Notes under the pieces: model-generated
Databases searched by the model: none
Seen by the model: the letters and a program-made list of their open reading frames with translations, nothing else
Told to the model about the DNA's origin: nothing
In this document: piece by piece, positions 52,300 through 62,823 of the stretch
Numbering within the stretch: the first letter of the stretch is position 1
Layout of the letters: each line of letters opens with the position of its first letter
Made by a program: the position numbers and the translations under genes
Source of the DNA: Blepharisma stoltei
Lineage: Eukaryota > Ciliophora > Heterotrichea > Heterotrichida > Blepharismidae
Assembly: GCA_914767885.1 (NCBI GenBank)
Contig: CAJZBQ010000039.1
Location: forward strand, 744,001-808,000
Reading direction: 5' to 3'
DNA length: 64,000 nt

Positions 52300-52978
52300 T
52301 TAATAGACCATAATGGCAATTGAGATTGATATCCCTAGAGCAAAAGCTCCTGAGTCGTTCTGCTATCAGTGTCATCATCATTATTGCCATACCCATTATA
52401 AGCGTTTTTTGCTTCTAAGTAATTTTCTGCTAAAGTCTGTAGAACACAATCTTCTGCCCCAATAATGCCATTAAACATGCTTAACTGGATTTGGTAATAG
52501 TTATAGGCATTGTAATCTTCAGTACTCCAATAAGTTTTAACACAGTTGATGTCTAGCCTTGAAAAAGTATTGCATTTAAAAATATGCTGCTTAAGTTTAG
52601 CAGTTCTATCTCCCCGTGCAAGCTGAGCAAGCAAGCATTATATAGTCCTATTTGGGTAAAATAAATCCCCTAAATGAACTACCAACATTTTTATTATGAA
52701 ATATTTTGATTTTAAGTAATTATATCATAGCTCAATCTGAATTTTAAACATCTTACATTCTTGATAATAAATTTATGCGATTTATACATAGATAATAAAG
52801 GTTTTTTTGTAATTTTCAAATTTAGAAAAGAATATCCTTCAAACTTAAGTTGTCATTGTAAACACAAGTTTCAGGAAGGAAAACTTGTTCTGAAGTTTTG
52901 CAGGCATATTTGTAGCAACCCCTAGCAAAATCAATAAGTGTACAAAGAGAGGAAAAGGAAGCTTAAAGACCTGGCCAT
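52300..52978 (-). pseudogene. Cysteine-rich family member 3, internally deleted
   Basis: Only the ends remain: a frameshifted N-terminus (MARSLSFLF, then CYKYACKTSEQVFLPETCVYNDN, 52850-52978) and the C-terminal part (CNTFSRLDINCVKTYWSTEDYNAYNYY...GNNDDDTDS, 52335-52580), with another frameshift before the hydrophobic tail (GAFALGISISIAIMVY). The central Cys-rich region is missing. Confidence 0.8.
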
Positions 52979-53878
52979 TTTATTTATTCAACAAATTAGA
53001 AAAATAGTAAACTATATTTAGCGAAGTTTTTGGATTAATGCTATTATTTTAATATTTTAAACAGACTAAACAAAATTTAAATAATTATTTTGCCTTTAAA
53101 CTAGCTTTCAGGGTGGAAAAAATAAATTATATTTTAAAAATTTATGTATTGACTCAAAAAAATTATAATAGGTTCAATGCAGAAGATTATAGGTAATATA
53201 TTAAATGTTACAGGTTTAAATAAATATTATTTGCACTTTTTAAGCATACTTAGTAGCAGCTTAATATATGCAGCTAATTAGATGCTGCTTTTGAAATCCT
53301 ATGCCTATTAATTAAACATAATAAAATTAATTTAAGACTGATAAAGAAATTCTGCTGGAATGTTTCGTATTAAAACAATTCCAAGACTTTCTGCGCAGAA
53401 TTCAACGCTGAAGCATTAATTTTAATAAATATATATAATTATTGAATTTATGATTGTTTATTTTTACTTTAGTTACTAAATTGTCAATAAGGTTAGTATG
53501 CCGAGAACGAAAAGTCTTTGCTATTATTTAAATTGATGCTATAATCATCATTGTCATTCCATCATACTTCCTCTGACTTCTGGCTCGGCCTCGTGAAAGA
53601 GGACATAATGGTAATCCTTATTAAATTTTGGATATATAAATTATAATATAAAATTTAATCAATTATCATTAATAAATTAAGATATACGTATTTAATTAAA
53701 ACCTCAATTAGAGATTAAAATAAACATTTAGATATAATATTTAAGTATTATTATTTAATTAAAATTAATGAAAAATAGCCTAGACTGATCTAAAATTTGT
53801 TGAAAATTTATAAAATCTCCATAATCTATATTTATTAAAAAAATTAAAGTCAAATCTTTCGATTAACTTAATGCTTAC
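52979..53878. other. Intergenic, AT-rich
   Basis: No gene, RNA or repeat that I can support. A short GC-richer patch near 53565-53615 (TTCCTCTGACTTCTGGCTCG) has no assignable function. Confidence 0.45.
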
Positions 53879-55198
53879 TTAGAAGGCCACAGCCTCAACG
53901 TTAGAGTTATTGAACGCATTCCTAGCCTGCACATAATTTTCAGCAAAAGCGTTTAGGACGCAATCTTCTATCCCTACCAGCCTATTATATAAGCTACTCT
54001 GCAAGTTATAATAGACAAACGCATTATACTGCTTAGAACTCCAGTAAGTCTGCACACAGTTGCTGTCAAATCTTTTAACTGTATTACAGTTCAACAACTC
54101 TGGGCTGTTTACCCACTCATTAAAAATATTTAGCCATTGCTGGTTAGGTGCATCTCCTGGCAAAACTTCACAATAAGAGTTCCCCTCACTATTCAGCCCA
54201 CAATCGCATTCTCCCTCTATGGAGTATGGAGGAGTAAAGAAAGAATCTTTATTAGAATAGCACCCTCTCCCATTGACATCACATTGAGACCCTGGGCCTT
54301 GTAAAGTATAGAATAAGTCTGTGCAGTAGCTTTTCCCATCGGAATTCTGAGCACAGTAGTAATATTGGCATAAAGTATGGAACCCAGAATAGCACTCTCC
54401 AACCTCATCATGGACTTTAAATGAATGAAAGCCATAGCAAGTGTTTTGGGAAGGGTTAGAATAAGAAATAATATTGCAAGCTGCATTGTTGACACAATCA
54501 TAGTCCCAGGTGCAGCCAGATTCCCCAATTTGAAGCTGTGGAATACAAGTGTTATTTGTGCATCGTAAACCAGGGTTACATTGCTCACTCCAACTGCAAT
54601 ATTCTCCATTTGAAACACCTACACAAATTCCATTTTGGCATGTCAAAGAAAGTCCAGGAGCACAATCGTCGTCTGTCTTGCACCATTCTCCTGGATAGCT
54701 ATTGACAGGTGGAACATAAGTTTCTTGGCAAGTATAGTTGAATTGATAGGAAGTTGAGTGCTGTTGGTCTGGATAGCATTCTAAAGAGCTATCCTGGCAT
54801 GGCTGAACGTAATAGGTATTGGTTATGTTGTTATTAAAGCCACATTGATTAGGATATAGGCAATGCCTTTGAGTAGCGCGCTAGCGCCCGAGGCTTCCCG
54901 AAGAAGTCTGGGCGGTGGTTTGACCAGCTGATGTTGGTCAAACCAACATCCAAAATGACAAATTCTTCTCATATAGAAGATTTGACAAATTGGATGCTGG
55001 TTTGACCAACATCAGCTGGTCAAAACCACCGCCCAGACTTCGTCGGCAAGTCTCGGGCGCTTAGCGCACTACTGAAAGGCATTGCCTATACCAGACCTGG
55101 TCTGGAGTTTTGCAAGTATATGCTGAGCAGTCAATGCCAAAAGCAAAACTTAGACCAATAGTGAGCTGGAGAACCAAAATCATTTTTGACGCAGCCAT
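53879..55198 (-). CDS. Secreted cysteine-rich protein, family member 4
   Basis: 361 aa after removal of the palindromic IES 54855-55088. Signal peptide MAASKMILVLQLTIGLSFAFG, then CSAYTCKTPDQVWYPNQCGFNNN, CQDSSLECYPDQQ, CKTDDDCAPG, CNPGLRCTNNTCIPQLQIGESGC, DYDCVNNAACN, SYCTDLF, CDCGLNSEGNSYCEVL and NCVQTYWSSKQYNAF. Unlike members 1, 6 and 7 it ends ARNAFNNSNVEAVAF, with no acidic stretch and no hydrophobic tail, so it may be released rather than anchored. The most divergent intact member. Confidence 0.85.
54855..55088. mobile_element. Palindromic IES (234 bp) in Cys-rich gene 4
   Basis: TATAGGCAATGCCTTT ... AAAGGCATTGCCTATA at the ends and long inner arms (GCGCCCGAG, AGTCTGGGCGGTGGTTT, GACCAGCTGATGTTGGTC) make a hairpin spanning almost the whole insert. 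Removal joins TPDQVW to YPNQCGFNNN, matching member 1 (FLPETCIYND). Confidence 0.93.
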
Positions 55199-55305
55199 TT
55201 TATACCTATTTGATAAGATATATAAATTTAATCTAAAAAGCAAAAAAATTGCAAAGTTCTTATAAAAAGGTATATTTATTCACCAGCTTTGATCTAATTT
55301 AATTT

Positions 55306-55470
55306 TACTCCCCCTTTAATTTGAACGCAATATTTGAATTTTAATTATTTTTATGAAGGATTGATCAAAATAATCGATTTTAGTTTTTGAATAATATTCT
55401 CATCAGTTAAATGAGGTCAAAGCTAGTTTTATAAAAACCACAAAATTATAGCATTGAAAAACAATTTTCC
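55306..55470. mobile_element. MITE family B relative (limits uncertain)
   Basis: Starts TACTCCCCCTTTAATTTGAAC and contains TTAAATGAGGTCAAAGCTA, the same landmarks in the same order as 26796-27104. The right end was not found. Intergenic, upstream of Cys-rich gene 4. Confidence 0.55.
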
Positions 55471-55566
55471 CAATTGAAAAGTTAAAGCACTAAAATATGG
55501 AAATTTTTAACGATATTTAAGTGTGGGCGTTAGCATTTTTATGTGAGTATAATAATTTCAAAATTT

Positions 55567-55622
55567 TATAGCTTTTTGCCTTGAGTGGCGCGGTATGGGC
55601 GCCACTCAAGGCAAAAAAGCAT
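55567..55622. mobile_element. Solo hairpin of the 7165-7550 element
   Basis: TATAGCTTTTTGCCTTGAG... and ...CTCAAGGCAAAAAAGCATA: the terminal ~25 bp of each arm of the 7165-7550 palindrome fused directly, with the same GGCGC...GGCGCC centre. Confidence 0.9.
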
Positions 55623-55713
55623 ATCAATCAAGGGAGATAATTTTTTTTGTTGAGTTAGAAGATTAAGCTATATTAATTTTTTATAAATATAAAATAGTAA
55701 ATTTTTACAACGG

Positions 55714-55869
55714 CCTTGACTTCATCCTTCCCTTGCAAAATACTTTGATGGTTTCATTTTAGATGAAATAGAAAATATAAATTTGACTCTTTAAATTCAT
55801 AATGATGACTTTTCATTTTAATTTAAAATGAAACAGCCAAGGTGGTGTGGGATGAGGGGGCAGTCAAGG
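55714..55869. mobile_element. TIR element (about 156 bp)
   Basis: Ends CCTTGACTTCATCC and GGATGAGGGGGCAGTCAAGG are inverted copies; an inner pair GTTTCATTTTA / TAAAATGAAAC lies between. AT-rich core. Confidence 0.65.
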
Positions 55870-55927
55870 TTGAGTCATAGTTGCTCACGAAGTATATAAA
55901 CATTGTTTATTTAGTAATCCATTTTTA

Positions 55928-57150
55928 TTATTCACCAGCTTTATCCTCATAGGTCCACCAAGCTGAGTCCTTACTCATAAAGTCGTTTTCATTACTTTAT
56001 GTTTCTGTAAAATCCATTAAATCCATCCCTTCTTCTACATCCAGCATGTAAGGATTTTTTCCTAAAAAGCTCACAAAAAATCTCACCTATTTCTTTGAAA
56101 ATATTGGCAATGTAATTCCAATTTAAAATTGATGATGCGCTTGCCATTTAATTTGTAGGTGGGAAATGGGATGTATCACCAAAAAAAACTCTTACTAGTT
56201 AGAAAGCAAACAAACCATAAAGATTTTCTTTTTTTTATTTCAGCAATGGCATCTTCTCTATATTTAGTAACTTCATCGAAAATAGATAAAGCTGCATAAA
56301 TGTAATAATAATTTTCGTATTTTTAATTAGCTAAAATTTGTCAGGGCCAAGCATTTGAATAAAAATTCAAATTTTTTTTCATTTGGGCATTTTTATAAGG
56401 AAAGGGCCTTAAATTCATAATAATTTTCCTTCAATTAGAATTTAGATTGCATAGAAATCTTATTGATGAGGCAGCGTCATTTATACCTAAGCTAGAATAG
56501 CTGGGCTTTCTAAACCTTTAATTATAGAGTTATGATCTAAAGCCACACAAGAATCTGAATTTCCTATCAATTTATTGATAGAAAATATTTCATTATAAAC
56601 TTAAATTGAAATATCTGCAGATCTTTAGATGAAAATGAAAAGTTTTCTATTAATTTAGCAGGATATTGATCTCTTAAGTCTGATAGAATTAAGCTTCCAA
56701 GCCCTTTCGGTGTCTAGCAGATAGAATGACAAATTTAAACCCCTTCAAGGCGGTCACATTGTTCTGCAGATTTTATGATTGTGTGAAAGATAGTTTCTTC
56801 CGGCTCGAAACCTAAGGTTTTATAGCCTTTTGCTCAAATGCCTTGGCCAGAAATCAGCATATCTGGCCTATAAAGTTTTGATAAGGAGGAACAGTGCAGA
56901 TCATCGATGGTTTGAGAGTCTAAATCGATCATATTTGCTCTTGGATAGTATTTTGAATCATTTTCATCGAAATAGATGTCTATTTTACAAGTACTTGGTA
57001 TAAACTCGTAATATTTGACTTCATTATCGATTTTATGCTCATCTATACCTAAGGATGACATATAGATTTCTATAGAGATGATTTTTACTAGAAATTGAGC
57101 CTATTGTGTCTCAGTTACAAAGTGAAAGCCAGCATTGATTTTGGCAAGTT
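55928..57150 (-). pseudogene. Beta-tubulin-like pseudogene, strongly decayed
   Basis: Successive pieces follow beta-tubulin order: SKYYPRANMIDLDSQTIDDL then YRPDMLISGQGIWAKGY (57061-56800), QCDRLEGV and GSLILSDLRDQYPAKLIENFSF (56760-56630), KLIGNSDSCVALDHNSIIKG (56585-56500), SSIRFLCNLNSNWRKIIMNLRPFP (56475-56400), SILNWNYIANIFKEIGEIFC and LFRKKS (56140-56060), then EEGMDLMDFTET and SNENDFMSKD (56030-55960) ending KAGE. Several TAA/TAG stops and frame changes separate them, and the GGGTGSG nucleotide loop is lost. TGA still serves as Trp (GIWAKG, NWRK). The 5' end near 57150 is approximate. Confidence 0.8.
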
Positions 57151-57376
57151 TAAAAGCGAATAGCTAGAAGATTATATGTCTTTCTGAGGGATAGAAATGC
57201 TTTCCAAAACTTTGAACCTAAAGAATTTTCACATTGGCCAATTTGCAAATCTAATGACCTCTCATATAATAACTATTAATTGATAATAGTTATGCCAAGA
57301 TTGATATTTTTACTATTTAATGATTATTCTTAAATAATCAACACAGTTACTATTAATCCTTAATGTTAAGGATTAT

Positions 57377-58460
57377 TTAATAAAGGATGAATAGGATCAG
57401 TAAATTTATTTCTAAAGGAATCAAAGAATTATCATCAGAATCTCCCTTGCCATCTAATCTTTTGGCATAGGCATATTCTGAGGCAACAGTATCTATTACA
57501 CTTTTTTTGCTTCCAACAATATAACTATAGAAGTTGAAATAGCTTTGCCAATAAAACAATTCATCAAAATGTTTGCTGTCTCAATAATCTCTAATGCACT
57601 TAAACTCATTTCTCCTGGCTGTATTAGAGTTAAAAATTGCATTACTTGAATACCATTTTGCTCAGAAACTTAATAAAATGGCTCCAGGACCATCTCCAAG
57701 GAAAAGTTCGCAATGAGACTTTCCTTCTAAGTTATAGCCGCAAGAGCATGCTTGATTAGCAACAAATGGAGGGTTAAAAAAATTGCCTGGGCTAGAAGAG
57801 CATTAATCTAGATTTATTCTGCAAAGCGAAGCTGGTTCTGAATCAGAGATCAGTAAGTTTGTGCAATAATAATTGCCATCAACTGCATTTTCAGCGCAAG
57901 TGAGGTATTTGGATAGTAAACTTCTCGAGTTAAAGCAGCCTCCAACTGGTGCATGTGGTTCAAATGTAAATACTTGATAGCAAGTGTTAGATTGTGGGTT
58001 TCCCGCAGCTGTGATATTACAGGCACCATTTTTTACACATTCATAATCACTTAAGCAGCCGTTTCTCCCAATTTCTATTTGATGAACACATTCTTGATTA
58101 GGCAATAAGTTCCTGGCATGCATTGATAATTTGATCTACAAGACTGGCCAGCAGAAACTCCTTGGCATTTTCAATTATTGCAGCCTCTGCTCCAAATGGG
58201 ATCACATTCAGCACTTTTTTTGCATGTTTCTCCTATGCTACTTATACCCAAGCTAAATTTATCATCTTTACAGGTTTTATTTTGGGAATTTAAATCATAA
58301 ATGCATAGTTTGTCACCCGAGCACTCTTTTGAGTAATAAATATAGGCATCTTCGTCATAATAAACACATGTGTCATCTTCAAAAGCCATAAATGAAGGCT
58401 TACATGTATCCTATATAAAATAGCCCAAAAATGTTGCTCTCCAAGTTCATTTTGATTTTA
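57377..58460 (-). pseudogene. Cysteine-rich family member 5, decayed
   Basis: Recognisable blocks: CKPSFMAFEDDTCVYYDED, CSGDKLCIYDLNSQNKTC, QIEIGRNGCLSDYECVKNGACN, YYCTNLL, FFNPPFVANQACSCGYN, then WDSKHFDELFYWQSYFNFY and a hydrophobic end. Internal stops (TAA in INLD/CSS near 57807 and before AKWYSS near 57668) and frameshifts (around 58100-58150) break it, and the signal peptide region is truncated. Closest to members 6 and 7. Confidence 0.78.
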
Positions 58461-59291
58461 TTCAACAATTTAATAGTAGAATGGAAAGGCCTGCATAGAG
58501 AAAAATTTTAAAATCCTGATACTTTTATAGAATCGAAAAAGAACTATTCTTTACAAGTTGAATTATTGATTTTTATTATATAAGCTGAGAAATGCAAGTA
58601 TTTTTTGAAAGATTTTGCAAGTTAATAAAGGATAGAATAAAATTATATTCTGCAAGAAAATTTGAATCACAAGAGAGTTTATACATTTTATTGAAAATTT
58701 CATAAAATTGTGTCATCAATTTTTAATACAAAAAAATATTTATCTTCTTTGCTCCTTCATTCTTGATTTATAAGTAGCCATCACTCGACTAGAGAAGAGG
58801 TAAATCTTTCTATTAAGATGGGAATTAATTTTAGGAATTTAATTGGATTACTCGATCATATAAATAAGAATGATATGGCAAACTAACCCTCACACATTTA
58901 GGAGACCTTAAGGCGAGCGATTTTCAGAGCCCAAATAGTGTTAATAGGATTGCCTAGAAGGGATCGGGAAGAAATAATTTATCTTTCGTAATTATATTTG
59001 ATAGAAAAACATTTTGGTATAAATTTTAGATTCCTATTAACAGTTTTCATTTATTTTAATATAGAATTAATTGAATATCGTTTATGTGTAGAAACTATTT
59101 TTTTTCTTGTGAATAGCCCAATAGGTGGCATTTTTAGTTGATAAAGCATGAAAATCATGGCTTAATGGGGCAGGAAAACCAACCTAGATTTTAATATAGA
59201 ATATAAAATGGTAAAAAATCTTGCTGTATAATTAATAATTTGTCGTAAAATAGAAGATCTCAATCTTATAAATCTTAATATTTAAGACTAT
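58461..59291. other. Intergenic, AT-rich
   Basis: No gene or repeat that I can support between members 5 and 6. Confidence 0.5.
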
Positions 59292-60678
59292 TTAAGAAAA
59301 GATGAATGCAATGGCCATTGAAATCCCCAAGACGACTGCAGAATCGTCATAATCACCAACACCATTTAATTCTGAAGCATATGCGTATTGAAAAGCCGCA
59401 GTGCCTATCACACATTTTTCGCTTCCAACTATAAGGTTATAAGCATAGAAATAGGTGTACCAATAATACAGTTCCGTAAAACTTTTTTCATCCCAATAAT
59501 CCTGCATACACTTAAATGATTTTCTATTCGCTGTATTGCATTTTAAAACTGCTGGACTTGAAAACCATTTTGCCCAATAACTTACTTCAAAAACAAATTT
59601 TGTTTGCTAACGAAAGGAGGTAATAATTTTTTATCGAAATTAAAAATCCCCTTTTGGCAAAAATTGGAAAGTAAATTTGTAAATTTATGTTTTAAATACA
59701 AACTGTTTAAAATTATATATTTTCCATAAGATTTTATATTAAAAATTTTTATTGGATTTTTATCCAGAAAAGTTCAATGATTTTGTCCACTAATAGGGGA
59801 GAGAATTGAGGAACATATTTTGCCCCACCAACTCTGGACCACTAGTAGGGGGGAGTTAGCATTTTTACTCCAGGGCCATCTCCATAGAAAAGGCTGCAAT
59901 ACGCATTTCTACCTGCATTGTAGCCGCAATCACAAACTGAACTGGCAACAAATGGAGGGTTAAAAAAATTATCTGGCTGAGAATGGCATTTTGGATTACC
60001 TACCTGACAAGAAGCATCATAATTATCTTTTGACGCCAGCAAATTTGTACAATAAAAATCACCATCAGCTTCATTTTGGGCGCAATTTATGTACTTACAT
60101 AGCTGGCTTTCTCCATTTAGGCAGCTTCCAACAGGCTCATGCGGCTCAAATGTAAACACTTGATAACAAGTGTTGGCCTGAGAATCAGTGGTAGATGTGA
60201 TATTACAGGCTGCGTTATTTACACAGTCAGTATCAATTAAGCATCCTTTTTGGCCAATTTCTATTTGAGGAACGCACTTTATATAATTGAAGCAAGTGTA
60301 TCCAGGCACACAGAACAAATTTGAATTACAAGTCACATCTTTTGTGCCTCCTTGACATACTCCACTAGAGCATCAACCAGTTAAAGAATAAATACAATCA
60401 GAATCTTGCTGACATTTATCTCCAGGATAGCTGAGACCAAAATAGTGCTGATTTGTTGCGCAAGTCATATTAGAAGCTTTTGCGCCATTGCAAATTGTAT
60501 TACCTGAGCATTCTTTTGAATAATAAACATCATCTGTTTGGTCATAGTAAATGCAAGTTTCATCATCAAAAGCCATTTGTGAAGGCTTACAGGTGTAACT
60601 TGAGCATTCATTTTGACTTAAAACTCCAATGCAAAGGAAAGATAAGTGGAGAAGTAAAGTATGAATATCCAAGGTCAT
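59292..60678 (-). CDS. Secreted cysteine-rich protein, family member 6
   Basis: 370 aa after removal of the MITE IES 59583-59856. Signal peptide MTLDIHTLLLHLSFLCIGVLS, then CSSYTCKPSQMAFDDETCIYYD, CSGNTIC, CQQDSDC, CVPGYTC, CVPQIEIGQKGCLIDTDCVNNAACN, FYCTNLL, FFNPPFVASSVCDCGYN and KCMQDYWDEKSFTELYYW. An acidic GVGDYDDSA precedes the hydrophobic tail VVLGISMAIAFIFS. One TGA=Trp at SLTGWCSSG keeps the frame open. A predicted surface-anchored or secreted protein, paralogous to members 1 and 7. Confidence 0.87.
59583..59856. mobile_element. IES, MITE family A (274 bp)
   Basis: TA-bounded; joins GPGVKML to SYWAKWFSS (member 7: GPGLSLLSIRAKWYSS). Ends TAACTCCCCCC; internal TTTGCTAACGAAAGGAGG and the family core (AAATTTATGTTTTAAATACAA). 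Confidence 0.87.
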
Positions 60679-60814
60679 TTTTATTTTATTCACCTAAAAT
60701 TTATTATATGAGCAATATGCATATTGAAAGAATATTAAGATTTCGGCAATTTTTGGACTATTTTAAAATATTTTTAGATGGAAAATGCTTCAGCAATGAG
60801 ATTAATAAATTGCT

Positions 60815-60890
60815 AGAATTAAAAGCTTGCTGTATCTTTGCAGTTGTAGCAAGTTTCTTGAACTTTGCAAGTATAGTCAGGGTCGCGTTT
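60815..60890 (-). pseudogene. Relic of a cysteine-rich family gene
   Basis: DPDYTCKVQETCYNCKDTAS resembles the YTCK...TC start of the ectodomain. No further homology on either side. Confidence 0.35.
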
Positions 60891-60899
60891 TATTTGCCC

Positions 60900-61624
60900 T
60901 GAGCTAAAAAAGGCTCTTTCAGTAGTAAAATTTACTTAGTAGTGCTATTTTCTGAATCGACTCCACTAGTTGGAAGGGTCTCTTGTAGCCCGGGGCGATC
61001 AAAGGTCCAAAGTTTTATCTTCAGCAGATTTAAAATAAATAAACTTGAACACCTTCTGCTAGAATAAGTAGAAAATGCATGGAAAAATAAAAACACGATT
61101 TACTATATTATTATATAGCACTCAACCTTATTTAATTGTAAAATTTAAGACAAAAAACAGATGTTGATAAATTAGATAATTAAACTTAAAACTTTTCTCG
61201 TTTTTACACAAATATATCTATATAATATAGCTTATCTACAATAATAGCTCATGGTCAGGTTTCAAACTATTAAAAAATGGTCTAGGTTTGATAAGCATTT
61301 TTGTAGTTTTTCAAGATATTGTAAAGTGCATTTGCAATCTAAGAATTAAGTAAATGGCTAATGATGATCTAGTAGGGTGGAGAAGCGATATAGATGAAAT
61401 AGATAAATCAACTGCCTTTCACTTATTTCATTAGCATCATAATAGCAAATATAAAATATGGGAGAAATGCATTTGCTTCTAAGCCAAGTTTTTTCAATAT
61501 TAGATTCGTTTAATCCCCTTTGGCTAGCGAGTAAGAAGCTATAAATTTAATCAAGTTTAAATGATTTTCATAATTAAACAGAAATAAAATCTTAGCTTAT
61601 TTCATTATCTTATTAAGTCTATGT
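60900..61624. other. Intergenic, mostly AT-rich
   Basis: A short GC-rich patch near 60960-61010 (TCTTGTAGCCCGGGGCGATC) has no assignable role. No gene seen. Confidence 0.45.
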
Positions 61625-61729
61625 CGTTTAACGTATTCTGCAGGGTTTTGCGCCTTCTGCTGTAGCTGCGTCGCTCTGCATGGAAGGACTTTTGAGGGAG
61701 GTCTCAAAAGGAGCCACTGGAAGAGTTTG

Positions 61730-62223
61730 GGTTAAATTAAGTAGGAAGGCCAATGAACAGGTTTTATGAATTTTTCTTCTTTTCTTTCAATTTTCGGCAC
61801 TACTTCTGAATTTTCTTCTGTGTTTCTCCTGGGATTTTCTTCTATGTTTTCTGGGCTTTCTTCTGAGCTTTTTTCTATGTTTTCTTCTGGGCTCTCTTTT
61901 TAGGTTTACTTCTAGTTTACTTTCGGATTTACTTCTGGGTTTCCTTATGCGTTTCCTTCTGTGTTTTCTTCCGGCCTTATTCTGGTTTTCCTTCTGCCTA
62001 TCTCCTCAGCTATCTCTCTTTCCCATTAAACCCTTTTGGCTTTTCGAGCTCTCTGAATTTTGGCACACTTTTTACTTCTTTTTTTCCTCTCATTTATCTG
62101 CCTATATATTTTGAGATCCATATGGTTGCTCAAACCTTTGGCTCCAGCAGCAAAGCTGGAAACTTGAGAATTCAGCTCTAGCGATAAGCTAGACCTCAGC
62201 TTGGCAATTCTTCTGTATATCAC
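61730..62223 (-). pseudogene. Glu/Lys-rich repetitive decayed ORF
   Basis: Starting MIYRRIAKLRSSLSLELNSQ, one frame runs with coding-like composition through several TAA/TAG codons to about 61735: basic KKRSKKCAKIQRARKAKR, then a low-complexity array of PEENIE/SSEESPENIEEN-type units. The underlying DNA is an imperfect repeat of TTTTCTTCTG-type units on the plus strand (61770-62010). Composition is unlike neighbouring genes; origin unknown. Confidence 0.4.
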
Positions 62224-62310
62224 AGATTTGCCAAACTGAGGTTTGAATTGTCATTTGGGGATGACTTCGTGAGCTCCCTACTTGGTGGCGCAGTAAAGGC
62301 TTGAGAAATC

Positions 62311-62823
62311 CATAAGATGCTCAAGCTATACTTGATATTTTAAATTCTATAATACTTGAATAAGTTGTTGAAATCAATTTCTTTATTACTAATCCAAAAT
62401 AAAAAATATGAAATACTAATTTTATCTTAAATCCTTCCCATCTTTAAAAATATCGTACAATTCAAATTCTGATTTCGCTAAAATCTACTCTATAAGAATC
62501 CCTTATTTATAGGTAAATTCTCAATTAAATTGCATTAAAGCTTTAATAGAAGATATTGCTGCTGTATATAAAAAATTAAAATTATGTTCCAATTTGAAGT
62601 GGCTAATTTGGCTAATATATAAAAATATTGTTCCAATTTAAAGGATAATTAATTCATATTATTAATTAATAGAAATGAATATAACTCTATAATATTGACA
62701 CTATTTTTATCTTATTTTGCGCTCTGTAGAGCGATTCTAATCTAATATATCAATTAAAAAGATGAAATCGAGAGCAAAGCATTTACATTAGCAATATATA
62801 AATATCAATCATCAAAGTTTTAT
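62311..62823. other. Intergenic, AT-rich
   Basis: Contains two short GTTCCAATTT(A/G)AAG motifs near 62585 and 62632, as at family B ends. No gene seen. Confidence 0.45.

Noticed and set aside
60480-60902. 140-codon plus-strand ORF
   Set aside because: It is antisense to the start of Cys-rich gene 6 and shows no protein features.
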